Assembly (NCBI GenBank): GCA_040191315.1
Contig: JAWJLM010000008.1
Location: 45,154 to 109,153 of the forward strand
Origin: Bacillaceae bacterium S4-13-56
Lineage (GTDB): Bacteria; Bacillota; Bacilli; Bacillales; JAWJLM01
Length of the DNA stretch: 64,000 nucleotides
Direction: 5' to 3'
Under the pieces are notes generated by a model that saw only the letters and a list, made by a program, of their open reading frames with translations, ran no database searches and was not told the DNA's origin. A program made the position numbers and the translations under genes. The first letter of the stretch is position 1. Each line of letters opens with the position of its first letter. Shown piece by piece: positions 34,523 through 42,095 of the stretch.

Positions 34523-35202
34523 TTAATAACTACAGTGAAAAAGGTATCTGACGATATAACAATATACCCTCTTTCGAACACTTTGCTTGAACACTACAAA
34601 TATAAGAGCTCCTTTCCATCCAGTTAAAAGATGGAGATCTGTTAATTTTTGTACATGTTTTCTCCCCCGCTCAGTGACTGCATCTGGAAAATAAGCTATC
34701 CCATCTTTAGCAAATGTTACACTTTTTACCTCAACAGCTATTTGACTGTTTTGATCTTGGAGGAGAAAATCCCAACGAGCTCCGCCGTATGAATATTCTC
34801 TTCGAACATATTCAATTTCTTTGTTCTGAAAGAAAGGAATGGATTGATTTTGTAAAGCTTTACGTACTAAATCATTGGCCATATTAGGATTTAAAGAAAC
34901 AAGGATATTATTATTGGTTTGTACAAGAACGGCATGTTGCGGGCAACACTTTTTGAACATCCTCTCTCTGCACTATATTCTGTTTTTCTACCCTCTTTTT
35001 GAATATGATGCAGATAAACCTTTACTCCTGGGTACAAAAGTTCGTTCAGTCGACCTGGGTCTGGTAAATGCACTCTCAAAATATCTTCTGAACCTTCTTT
35101 TCTACAATGAATAATATAACGGTTAGGCCTTTCAATAAAAGTTGTTTCTATTAGTGGGAGTGACCAAGGAATCCAAATAGGAGTGTCAAAATCCTTAATC
35201 AT
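34523..35202 (-). pseudogene. sfsA: sfsA (sugar fermentation stimulation protein) pseudogene
   Basis: The N-terminal part (MIKDFDTPIWIPW, then ERPNRYIIHC and LPDPGRLNELLYPGVKVYLH) and the C-terminal part (AVLVQTNNNILVSLNPNMAN, WDFLL, VEVKSVTFAKDGIAYFPDAV TERGRKHV) are clear SfsA, a DNA-binding/nuclease-like family. They lie in different frames. About 38 extra bases between TEYSA and VLVQTN break the frame near 34930-34970. After FVV the normal C-terminal ~40 residues are missing and only a frameshifted remnant (EGILLYRQIPFSL) remains. Its start keeps AAAAGGAGG and overlaps the upstream transporter gene by 8 bases. Confidence 0.8.
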
Positions 35203-36274
35203 GTGGTTGATCCTCCTTTTGATGTACGGGTTCTTTTTTCTTGATCATTTTAAAAGTGACTTGTAAGGCTATAGGGATGATGAGAACTACAATAAGAAGT
35301 CGTATGATCTGCAAAGAACTTACAATCGAAGGGTTTAGTCCAACGGATTGTGCCGTTAATGCCATTTCAACAAGTCCACCAGGAGCTATACTAAGAACAG
35401 CGACTGCCATTGGAATACCTGTCCATAAACTAAATAGCCAAGCAAAAATTATAGTAATTACTATTAAAAATAAATTGAGCCCCAAATAAATTCCGCAATA
35501 CTTTCCAGCTTTTAATAAATCCCTAATTTCTACTGAGTTTCCTAAAAATACACCTAGCGTAAGTTGTGCAAAAAGAAAAACCTCAGAAGGAAAACTAAAG
35601 GTCCCTAGATTTGTTATTTGAGAAATAGCAGTTAAAATCATAGGAATAACAATGAAAGAAGCAGGTACCTTTTTTTGTAATAAAAAACCTAAACATATGC
35701 TGGTAAAATATAATATAAGAATCCAGGGTGTTTCATGAACCTGATGTTTAGAAAGGTCAGATATCACATTACCTTCAGGGCTGTTAAACCAGTGTAAAAC
35801 TGCAAAAGGGATAATAAAAAGAACTGCTAATAACCTAATCGTATGAAAAATAGTCACCATAATAGTGTTTCCTTTTAAGGAATCACTTAGAGCAATACTC
35901 GTTGATAGACCTCCTGGAATAGTTCCTAAAATACTAGTGACCGGATCAATAGAAACCCATTTAGTTATCCAATATCCATTTAGTATCGCAATAATGATCA
36001 TCAAAATTGAAAATATCATGTAAGGAATAAAGTATGGTTGAACCGTATGTAATGTATCAGGAGTAAAGGTTTGCCCTATTTGTATTCCTAAGATAGCAAG
36101 ACTTATGTTTTTTAACCGTGGTGAAGAGTACGTATTCTTCTTAAGCATTACTTTATAAATTAGCATACTTGTGATAGGTCCTAGAATCCATGGTATTGGG
36201 AACTGAATCCAATTGAAGATAACTCCCCCAATAATAGCAATCAGATAGGATGCTATCAGTGTTTTGACATGCAT
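35195..36274 (-). CDS. AbrB-family membrane transporter (COG3180)
   Basis: A 359-residue membrane protein with about ten hydrophobic helices in two similar halves, each with the family motif (FPIPWILGPITSMLI; TGIPMAVAVLSIAPGGLVEM). IPGGLSTSIALSD is also typical. Databases often call it ammonia monooxygenase or AbrB transcriptional regulator, which is not supported by the sequence. The Met at 36274 gives the conserved start MHVKTLIASYLIAIIGGVIF. It is not related to the DNA-binding AbrB of B. subtilis. Substrate is unknown. Confidence 0.85.
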   Translation of the reverse strand: MHVKTLIASYLIAIIGGVIFNWIQFPIPWILGPITSMLIYKVMLKKNTYSSPRLKNISLAILGIQIGQTFTPDTLHTVQPYFIPYMIFSILMIIIAILNGYWITKWVSIDPVTSILGTIPGGLSTSIALSDSLKGNTIMVTIFHTIRLLAVLFIIPFAVLHWFNSPEGNVISDLSKHQVHETPWILILYFTSICLGFLLQKKVPASFIVIPMILTAISQITNLGTFSFPSEVFLFAQLTLGVFLGNSVEIRDLLKAGKYCGIYLGLNLFLIVITIIFAWLFSLWTGIPMAVAVLSIAPGGLVEMALTAQSVGLNPSIVSSLQIIRLLIVVLIIPIALQVTFKMIKKKEPVHQKEDQPHD

Positions 36275-36309
36275 AATCTCAGAGCCCTTCAATAATATAA
36301 GACAATAAA

Positions 36310-36338
36310 GCTTGTAGAAATTTATCATCTCTACAAGC
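36310..36338 (-). terminator. Hairpin between msrAB and the AbrB-family gene
   Basis: GCTTGTAGA and TCTACAAGC form a 9-bp stem with an 11-base loop, 24 bases after the msrAB stop. On the minus strand TTTATTGTCTT follows. Confidence 0.6.
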
Positions 36339-36361
36339 GTTTATTGTTTTATAAAACTCTT

Positions 36362-37324
36362 TTATCTTTTAAACAAATACAAAAAATCTCCGTAACCTTC
36401 TTCTTCCATTTTATCCTTTGGAACAAATCGTAATGCCGCTGAATTTATACAATAACGAAGGCCGCCTTTATCTTGTGGGCCATCTTCAAAAACGTGACCT
36501 AAATGCGAATCAGCTCTCCTGCTCCTTACTTCTGTTCGAATCATTCCGTGTGAGGTATCCACATTTTCTTTAACTTCCTGTTTTTCAATAGGTTTCGTAA
36601 AGCTCGGCCACCCGCAACCAGCATCATATTTGTCAGTGGAACTGAACAATGGTTCCCCTGAAACTATATCTACATAAATGCCATCCTCTTCATAATTGTA
36701 AAACTCATTTTCAAATGGCCTTTCTGTACCATTTTCTTGAGTTACATGGTACTGAATAGGAGACAGTTTTTCTTTAAGTTCATTTTTATTGTTAGTTATT
36801 GACCAATTATCTTGAATAAATTGTTGTCTTCCTGACCCTGCTTTATATCTCTTATAATGTAAAGGTTGTTTTTTGTAATAATATTGGTGTTCTTCTTCTG
36901 CTGCATAAAAAGTTTTGGCAGGTAAAATCGGCGTCACAATCGGATTGTTAAACTTACCACTTTCCTGCAATTCTTTTTTTGACGCTTCTGCTTTCTTTCT
37001 TTGTTCTTCGTTATGATAAAAAATAGCCGTTTGGTAAGATTCCCCTCTATCATAAAACTGCCCTCTAGCATCAGTAGGATCAATTTGTTGCCAAAAAATA
37101 TCTAGCAAGCGCTCATAAGGGAAAACAACTGGATCGAAGGTGATTTGTACAGCTTCTACATGGCCAGTTGTATCAGAGCACACCTCTTTATACGTTGGAT
37201 TTTCTTTATGTCCTCCTGTGTATCCGGATATAACTTCCTTTATTCCTGGTCTTTGATCAAAAGGCTCAACCATGCACCAAAAACAACCGCCGGCAAAGGT
37301 TGCTTTTTCTATCTTTTCATTCAT
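36362..37324 (-). CDS. msrAB: Bifunctional methionine sulfoxide reductase MsrA-MsrB
   Basis: A 320-residue fusion that repairs both stereoisomers of oxidised methionine. The MsrA half (about 1-155) has the catalytic [11 protein letters not shown]; the MsrB half (about 175-315) has [11 protein letters not shown] and the catalytic Cys in RYCINSAAL. The MsrB zinc Cys pairs are absent, as in many fused forms. Resolving Cys candidates are few. AAAGGGTAGATAAC precedes the ATG. It is a single gene, and cytosolic because no signal peptide is seen. Confidence 0.94.
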   Translation of the reverse strand: MNEKIEKATFAGGCFWCMVEPFDQRPGIKEVISGYTGGHKENPTYKEVCSDTTGHVEAVQITFDPVVFPYERLLDIFWQQIDPTDARGQFYDRGESYQTAIFYHNEEQRKKAEASKKELQESGKFNNPIVTPILPAKTFYAAEEEHQYYYKKQPLHYKRYKAGSGRQQFIQDNWSITNNKNELKEKLSPIQYHVTQENGTERPFENEFYNYEEDGIYVDIVSGEPLFSSTDKYDAGCGWPSFTKPIEKQEVKENVDTSHGMIRTEVRSRRADSHLGHVFEDGPQDKGGLRYCINSAALRFVPKDKMEEEGYGDFLYLFKR

Positions 37325-37405
37325 GTTATCTACCCTTTCCCATGTGATATATCTCTTATTGTTCCGCTTAACAGTAAAAAAATCAAGGAAAGGAACTTAT
37401 TATTA

Positions 37406-37448
37406 AAAAAACCACCAATAGATTTCACAAATCTATTGATGGTTTTTT
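37406..37448 (-). terminator. Strong bidirectional terminator after yqfQ
   Basis: A 20-bp stem with one mismatch (AAAAAACCA-C-CAATAGATTT with its complement) and a 3-base loop, flanked by A and T runs. It ends 7 bases past the yqfQ stop. Confidence 0.9.
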
Positions 37449-37455
37449 ACTTAAT

Positions 37456-38160
37456 TCAAATAAATAATTTAGGAACTGATTCTTTTTGTTTGGAAGATTC
37501 ATTTGATTTTGATTTAACTGATTTACTGCTTTTCTTTTTTTTGCTTTTGGTTTTTGAGACTTTTTTAGAATTTTTACTTGAATCAGATTCTAGAAATTTT
37601 TCGATATCTTCATCATCATTAAAATCCTCTTGTTCATTTTCGGATAACTCATTTTCTTCAGAATCCTCATCAGAATTGTCTCCTGTTTCCAAATCATCGG
37701 AATCCTTTAAGGCTTTTGCCATTTTCAGCATAGCTGGCAGGTTTTTAACCATAGGCCCATATTGTTGGATCATAGGAGTAGCGGTTTGTGCTAATCGCAC
37801 CATTTGTTGTACATTATTAAGTACTCCTTGAAAACCTCCACCACTGCCTAAACTGTTTCCTGCACCTGCTAATGAACTACCTAAATTACTACCCGTTCCT
37901 AGCCCACTTCCTCCTTTTTGAAACAAAGAAAGCAGGCCTCTTTTCGGTGTTTGGGAAGCTGCTGATTGCATTCTTCCAAACGGAGCTTGACCTCCGCCCC
38001 CAAACATCGGTCCTCTATTTTCAAACATGGATTGCATGCCTCTTGTAGATGCTGGCCCTCCCGAGAACAATCCTCTTCCTTGCCCTTGGGACATCATTCC
38101 GCCCATAGGATGATTCGGTGGCATCGTTGGCGGACCCATTCCTCTTCTCGAAAATACCAT
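37456..38160 (-). CDS. yqfQ: VrrA/YqfQ-family protein
   Basis: A 234-residue protein in three parts. The N-terminal ~70 residues are Gly/Met/Pro-rich (GMGPPTMPPNHPMGGMMSQG), the middle holds a conserved helical segment (VLNNVQQMVRLAQTATPMIQ QYGPMVKNLP), and the C-terminus is a long acidic-then-basic Ser/Lys tail. This order matches Bacillus YqfQ and VrrA, a known variable-repeat protein; the role may be spore coat. AAAGGAGTG lies 5 bases before the ATG at 38160; upstream Met codons lack such a site. Confidence 0.82.
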   Translation of the reverse strand: MVFSRRGMGPPTMPPNHPMGGMMSQGQGRGLFSGGPASTRGMQSMFENRGPMFGGGGQAPFGRMQSAASQTPKRGLLSLFQKGGSGLGTGSNLGSSLAGAGNSLGSGGGFQGVLNNVQQMVRLAQTATPMIQQYGPMVKNLPAMLKMAKALKDSDDLETGDNSDEDSEENELSENEQEDFNDDEDIEKFLESDSSKNSKKVSKTKSKKKKSSKSVKSKSNESSKQKESVPKLFI

Positions 38161-38294
38161 GGTGACACTCCTTTCCATCGTGGTGCCTACGCTACACAAT
38201 ACTCTCTTATAGACTATGGGGTCTTTATCCTATCAGTGTGGGCATAAGCCCATTTCTAAAAACGTTTAAATAATTGAGAAATTTCCCCTGTATG

Positions 38295-38440
38295 TATAGA
38301 AAAACTGAAAAACTCGGCTTATCGTTATAGGGATTCTTGAAAGTGTATTTTGCTTTCTTAGAAGCCCTTTTACTCTAGAGTAAAATTTCTAATGGCGAAA
38401 GCTTAATTTTTTCATGTACTATTAAATAGTGAAAGTTATC
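38295..38440 (+). repeat. Family C repeat (C2)
   Basis: Shares CGGCTTATCGTTA, GGATTCTTGAAA, TATTTTGCTTTCTTAGAAGC and TTTTTTCATGTAC with 15150-15300 (C1) and AATGGCGAAA with 52318-52396 (C3). No coding frame is seen. Confidence 0.65.
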
Positions 38441-38459
38441 AATTTAATAGTAAAATAAG

Positions 38460-38488
38460 AAAATCGTAGCCTACTAGACTACGATTTT
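38460..38488 (-). terminator. Terminator of the 29-residue peptide gene
   Basis: AAAATCGTAG and CTACGATTTT form a perfect 10-bp stem with a 9-base loop, 4 bases after the stop codon. Confidence 0.85.
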
Positions 38489-38492
38489 CCAA

Positions 38493-38582
38493 TTAATCAA
38501 TAGATACTTCACCCAAAATAATTAATGCAATAGGACCAGCAATAACCAAGCCAATTAAAACAGCTGGTAATAAAGAAGCCAT
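38493..38582 (-). CDS. 29-residue single-helix membrane peptide
   Basis: The minus strand encodes MASLLPAVLIGLVIAGPIAL followed by IILGEVSID. GGAGGAGG lies 8 bases before the ATG and a perfect terminator hairpin follows the stop, so both signals of a real gene are present despite its size. The peptide is one transmembrane helix with a short acidic end. Such peptides are often small subunits of oxidases or transporters (CydX/CydS, KdpF); it does not match those I remember. No partner gene is adjacent. Confidence 0.75.
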   Translation of the reverse strand: MASLLPAVLIGLVIAGPIALIILGEVSID

Positions 38583-38753
38583 ATTCTATTCCTCCTCCAT
38601 TAAATAATGTGTCGGTAGTAATAACTACTTTCATTATAAACGGAACAATAACAATCCTTCGAGTGCTTTTTTGACGATTTTATGACTTCCTTTAATTTTA
38701 AGTTCATTTCCCAGGGAAGCGCATTATTCGACTGCATTCCTTTTTTGCAGACA

Positions 38754-39002
38754 CTAATTTACAGTAAACAAAGTTATTAACTGATAGGTCAGAATCGTTT
38801 TTTGATCCTTCCACAGGACTTCTTTTACCACCCCAATTCCTATCTCCCTTTCTTTGTCGTTTCGCTTAATCGAAATGGGTTCATCCATAGGAAACAATTG
38901 GTAACCTGACATCGTTAATTGGAATAGATTCTCTTCCCCTTGTATCCTTATTTCTTGACCAAGAATCATCAGTTTCCAATTCATAGTCAAAGTCATTGAC
39001 AT
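38754..39002 (-). CDS. DUF2584-like small protein
   Basis: An 82-residue protein. The stretch MNWKLMILGQEIRIQGEENL, then FQLTMSGYQLFPMDEPISIK, looks like a short beta-rich domain; from memory it fits the Bacillus DUF2584 family of unknown function. GGGGGAG is 6 bases before the ATG at 39002, though the internal Met at MNWKL could also be used. There is no Cys or membrane segment. Confidence 0.7.
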   Translation of the reverse strand: MSMTLTMNWKLMILGQEIRIQGEENLFQLTMSGYQLFPMDEPISIKRNDKEREIGIGVVKEVLWKDQKTILTYQLITLFTVN

Positions 39003-39035
39003 ACTCAACTCCCCCTTTTTAAGAAAAGGTATAGA

Positions 39036-39419
39036 TTAATTAATCCAAGGAGTGCTAGGTGGAGCAATTTTCCATAATTCTTCACCTAAAATAAAATCCG
39101 TATATGTAAATGGAAATTCAATAGACAATTGCTTAAGCTTTACGGAATTTCTTTCGAATATATTTTTGTAACGCTTTTGTTCGTGGTCTTCTTTAAGGTG
39201 TTCAAGTATGCTTTTAATGGTTTGTAAGCTTGCAATTAATTCTAGTAATTCTTCTTTCGAGAATTCACGTATGGGACTGGGGTCTAATATCCCATTTTCT
39301 TTTAATTTTTGCCACTCCGTTTTAGAAAAGAAACATGGAAGCAAATCTTCCATTATCTCTCTCATCAGTTCTTTTCCGTATTCTTCCTGCTTTACACTTC
39401 CACCACTAATAATTCTCAT
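39036..39419 (-). CDS. Uncharacterised 127-residue protein (DUF5365/YhcU-like)
   Basis: A helical protein with a good ribosome site (AAGGGAGGG). The pattern MEDLLPCFFSKTEWQKLKEN GILDP, IASLQTIKSILEHLKEDHE and FERNSVKLKQLSIEFPFTYT resembles Bacillus YhcU (DUF5365), a family without known function. I hold that match at moderate confidence. It lies 27 bases upstream of the DUF2584-like gene on the same strand and may be cotranscribed. Confidence 0.65.
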   Translation of the reverse strand: MRIISGGSVKQEEYGKELMREIMEDLLPCFFSKTEWQKLKENGILDPSPIREFSKEELLELIASLQTIKSILEHLKEDHEQKRYKNIFERNSVKLKQLSIEFPFTYTDFILGEELWKIAPPSTPWIN

Positions 39420-39607
39420 TATTTCCCTCCTGATCTCTTTCCCATAGAGGAAAAAACCATCCTATTAGGACGGTTTCTATTCTATCCTTACTATAGCATG
39501 GCAAGAATGATCTTTGAATGGACAATTATTGGTAGCGCATGAAAAAATGAATAATTTTCATCTGACAGATGGAAACTAATAGGTACTACATTATATGGGG
39601 TGATACC

Positions 39608-39772
39608 ATGGAAAATGACACTTTTAATCAAAACATATCTGAGGCGAAGGAAAATCTTGAAGATCTCAAAACCACTTCTATTACAATTGAAACACTTATT
39701 GGCTCTTTAATTATTGCTGGGATTGTTTGGGTTAAATGGTTATTGGTTTTTTATCTGTTTTTGTCAAGGTAA
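39608..39772 (+). CDS. Small single-pass membrane protein
   Basis: The frame from the ATG at 39608 gives 54 residues: an acidic start (MENDTFNQNISEAKENLEDL), then one hydrophobic helix (about 30-52). GGGGTGAT precedes the ATG. It ends 8 bases before the convergent gene at 39781. No family recognised. Confidence 0.55.
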   Translation: MENDTFNQNISEAKENLEDLKTTSITIETLIGSLIIAGIVWVKWLLVFYLFLSR

Positions 39773-39780
39773 TGAAGTGT

Positions 39781-40002
39781 TTACGCATAAACACTCGACT
39801 TTTTGGTTTTTTCAATAGGAGAAATGGACAAAATTTGATCCTTAATAAAGATTCTTTTTTCTTTTCTTAAAAAGCAATAGGCTAACATCCACTTTTCCGT
39901 CTCTCCAAGGTATTTTACTTTTCTCTTACTGATCTGCCCATTCTTATCCATATAAATAATCCAACAGTAGGTCGAACGTTTTATAAAAGAAAAATTATTC
40001 AT
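39781..40002 (-). CDS. WYL-like small protein, LexA-box promoter
   Basis: A 73-residue protein from the Met at 40002 (AAGGAGGTG lies 6 bases upstream). The segment YMDKNGQISKRKVKYLGETE, then AYCFLRKEKRIFIKDQILSI resembles the end of a WYL ligand-binding domain (pattern AYCxLRxxxRxF), without the usual helix-turn-helix. It runs divergent from the YolD-like gene across two LexA boxes, so it should be part of the SOS response. The function is unknown. Confidence 0.7.
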   Translation of the reverse strand: MNNFSFIKRSTYCWIIYMDKNGQISKRKVKYLGETEKWMLAYCFLRKEKRIFIKDQILSISPIEKTKKSSVYA

Positions 40003-40031
40003 CCCATTCACCTCCTTATCTCTATTATATA

Positions 40032-40045
40032 CGAACGTTTGTTTT
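40032..40045. promoter_or_regulatory. LexA (DinR) box 1
   Basis: CGAACGTTTGTTTT matches the Bacillus LexA consensus CGAACN4GTTCG with two mismatches in the right half. It lies 30 bases upstream of the WYL-like gene start. Confidence 0.6.
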
Positions 40046-40060
40046 ATTGCCATTGATTTT

Positions 40061-40074
40061 AGAACAAATGTTCG
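40061..40074. promoter_or_regulatory. LexA (DinR) box 2
   Basis: AGAACAAATGTTCG matches CGAACN4GTTCG with a single mismatch at the first base. It lies 30 bases upstream of the YolD-like start and shares the divergent region with box 1. Confidence 0.8.
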
Positions 40075-40104
40075 TTATACTAATATTCTTAGGAGTTGAT
40101 AAAC

Positions 40105-40443
40105 ATGTTACGAGATAGAGGTACAATTAAATGGACAGCAATGATGCTTCCTGAACATGTGGAATTGTTAAAAGAAATCTGGAATGAAGATGATAAACCA
40201 TTACGAAAAACGCTAGATGAACAAACTCAGTCTGAATGGGATAGATTGCTTCAACAGGCTGTTAAACTTAAGTTTCCTTTAGAGATAGAATATATAGCTA
40301 ATCAAAATATATATAAGGAAATAGGGATCCCTACACATCTTGATCCTTTAAATGGAACCGTCCGTATAAAAAATTTACATCAAGAGGAAACAACGATCTC
40401 TGTTTCATCCATTCAAAACCTCGTTTTAGCAAGAAATCCTTAG
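40105..40443 (+). CDS. YolD-like protein
   Basis: A 112-residue protein of the YolD family. RDRGTIKWTAMMLPEHVELL, then DEQTQSEWDRLLQQAVK and LNGTVRIKNLHQEET, are typical. In Bacillus, YolD-like genes usually precede a Y-family DNA polymerase gene (UvrX/YqjW) under LexA control. Here no polymerase follows: a family A repeat starts immediately after the stop. AGGAGTTG precedes the ATG at 40105. Confidence 0.88.
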   Translation: MLRDRGTIKWTAMMLPEHVELLKEIWNEDDKPLRKTLDEQTQSEWDRLLQQAVKLKFPLEIEYIANQNIYKEIGIPTHLDPLNGTVRIKNLHQEETTISVSSIQNLVLARNP

Positions 40444-40444
40444 T

Positions 40445-40590
40445 ATGAAAAGCGCAAGGACCCTTCGAAACAAGAAAAGCACTTGTTTCTGTGAATAAGC
40501 TCTAAGTAGCTTTCCTTACTACGGTCTCGGGGCAACAACGCAGATGATGACTGGATGAAGCTTTTTCGCTGGAGCTAGACAAATTTTATA
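40445..40590 (+). repeat. Family A repeat (A4)
   Basis: Begins TATGAAAAGCGCAAGG one base after the yolD stop and ends GCTGGAGCTAGACAAATTTTATA. Its core, ACAAGAAAAGCACTTGTTTC and AAGCTCTAAGTAGCTTTCCTT, matches A2 and A3. Confidence 0.8.
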
Positions 40591-40601
40591 CTTTATCTTG
40601 T

Positions 40602-40634
40602 AAAAAAAGAACAACCATTAGCTGTTCTTTTTTT
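40602..40634 (-). terminator. Bidirectional terminator between yolD and yozE
   Basis: Twelve paired bases (AAAAAA-AGAACA with its complement) around a 9-base loop, with A and T runs on both sides. It overlaps the yozE stop codon. Confidence 0.85.
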
Positions 40635-40854
40635 ATATCATTTCATTTTCTTCATATTTTTTCCATAATTGATCAAACGTTTGAACCCCATCAGGGGAAG
40701 GGCTATACACTTCAATATAAGAACTAATTTCATGATAATCAGTAGATTGCCTTGGAAAAGAATGATCCTTAAAAACCCAGTCCGCAAACCTACTTTCTGA
40801 ATCGGACTTAACTTTCGCTCTAAATGTTATGACAAAATGGTAAAAAGATCGCAT
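40633..40854 (-). CDS. yozE: YozE/UPF0346 family protein
   Basis: A 73-residue SAM-like helical protein. FADWVFKDHSFPRQSTDYHE then ISSYIEVY and FDQLWKKYEE are strongly diagnostic of YozE (UPF0346). The Met at 40854 (MRSFYHFVITFR) is the family start and has GGAG upstream, so the 22-residue upstream extension is dropped. Function is unknown. Confidence 0.9.
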   Translation of the reverse strand: MRSFYHFVITFRAKVKSDSESRFADWVFKDHSFPRQSTDYHEISSYIEVYSPSPDGVQTFDQLWKKYEENEMI

Positions 40855-40974
40855 CCCTAAACTCCTTAAAACTTTTTCATCTATCATATCAGAAAACTGG
40901 CAAAATGTGATATATTTCATAGAATTTTTTGGAATGTCCTGCTAAAGTAAGAATAAGCAAAGTGAACCCACCTT

Positions 40975-41075
40975 TTACACCTTTATCAGTAACCTGTCTC
41001 CCCAGTGTGCTGTGATAAAGGTGTAATTTTTTTATTTATTTCACGCTCCACCAACAAAAGTCAATAGAGCGTGAA
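40975..41075 (+). terminator. Two plus-strand terminator-like hairpins with no plus-strand gene
   Basis: First hairpin: TTACACCTTTATCA (40975-40988) with its exact complement at 41013-41026, 14 bp, followed by TTTTTTTATTTATTT. Second: TTCACGCTC (41040-41048) with GAGCGTGAA (41067-41075), followed by CATTTTTTT. Both T-runs lie on the plus side. The hyp operon converges on this spot from the other strand, whose terminator these may partly serve. Confidence 0.6.
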
Positions 41076-41082
41076 CATTTTT

Positions 41083-42090
41083 TTAACAAATTCTTGGAAG
41101 TTGAAGGTTTGATAAGCGATGAAGCCTTCTTAGGGTTCCTAATGGAGTTGTCACATAAAGCTTACCAATTTCCTCTTCTATTTGTGTAATTTCCCCAATA
41201 ATAGCTGCATCTTTTCCTTCTTCAAATTGGTGTAGAAAATCAACAACTTTTTCCTTAATCTCACTAGGAACTATAAATAACACTTTTCCTTCATTTGCAA
41301 TATAAAGAGGATCAAACCCTAGGATGTCACAAGCGCCATCAACTTCATCCTTAATAGGTAAATGTTCTTCGAAAATAGTGGCATGAACATGAAAATCTTC
41401 ACATATTTCAACGAGAGTTGTTGCCACACCACCTCTAGTAGGATCCCTCATAATTCGTACACTAGCAAATTCTTTCACAATAGCTTGAATGAGATGATTC
41501 AAACTAGCACAATCACTATCAACCGAATGATGAATTCCTAAATGGTCACGAGCCGACATCACAGCTAGACCATGATCCCCAATAGTTCCATTAACAATGA
41601 TTGAATCGCCTTTCTCTATCCTACTTGGTTCAGGTTCATAAGAATTATAATAACCTATACCAGCAGTGTTAATAAATAACCCATCCACACTTCCTCGCTC
41701 TACAACCTTTGTGTCGCCTGTCACAATATGGACACCAGCTTTTTTTGCTTCTATTGCCATCGATTGAACAATTTCTTTGAGATCCTCTAGTAAGAAGCCT
41801 TCTTCTATAATAAATCCAACACTTAAATAAAGTGGGACTGCCCCTGACACACTTAAATCATTGACTGTACCTGCAACTGCCAATTTCCCAATGTTTCCAC
41901 CTGGAAAAAAGATTGGCTGGATAACAAAACTATCAGTTGAAAAGGCGAGTTTTTCGGATGGAACTTTAATCGCAGCTGCATCAAAGCGTGCTTCATCTGA
42001 ATGATCGAATGCCTCTACAAAGACCTCTTGAATTAATTTATGAGCCAGTTCCCCACCATCACCATGGGCTAAACTTATATATGGTTTCAT
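41083..42090 (-). CDS. hypE: Hydrogenase maturation protein HypE
   Basis: Dehydrates the carbamoyl group carried on its C-terminal Cys to a cyanide ligand for the [NiFe] site. The 335 residues end with LPRIC, the required terminal Cys. N-terminal SLAHGDGGELAHKL and the ATP loop MRDPTRGGVATTLVEI are in place. The Met at 42090 has GGGAGG upstream and is the usual start. It is the last of the eleven genes in the hydrogenase operon and works with HypF. Confidence 0.97.
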   Translation of the reverse strand: MKPYISLAHGDGGELAHKLIQEVFVEAFDHSDEARFDAAAIKVPSEKLAFSTDSFVIQPIFFPGGNIGKLAVAGTVNDLSVSGAVPLYLSVGFIIEEGFLLEDLKEIVQSMAIEAKKAGVHIVTGDTKVVERGSVDGLFINTAGIGYYNSYEPEPSRIEKGDSIIVNGTIGDHGLAVMSARDHLGIHHSVDSDCASLNHLIQAIVKEFASVRIMRDPTRGGVATTLVEICEDFHVHATIFEEHLPIKDEVDGACDILGFDPLYIANEGKVLFIVPSEIKEKVVDFLHQFEEGKDAAIIGEITQIEEEIGKLYVTTPLGTLRRLHRLSNLQLPRIC

Positions 42091-42095
42091 GGTTC

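Noticed and set aside
35195..36274. Calling this gene a transcription factor AbrB or ammonia monooxygenase
   Set aside because: The protein is an integral membrane protein with two repeated halves and no DNA-binding or monooxygenase motif.
40975..41026. Riboswitch or second SECIS element
   Set aside because: The loop matches no riboswitch class I know, and no TGA-interrupted gene lies beside it.
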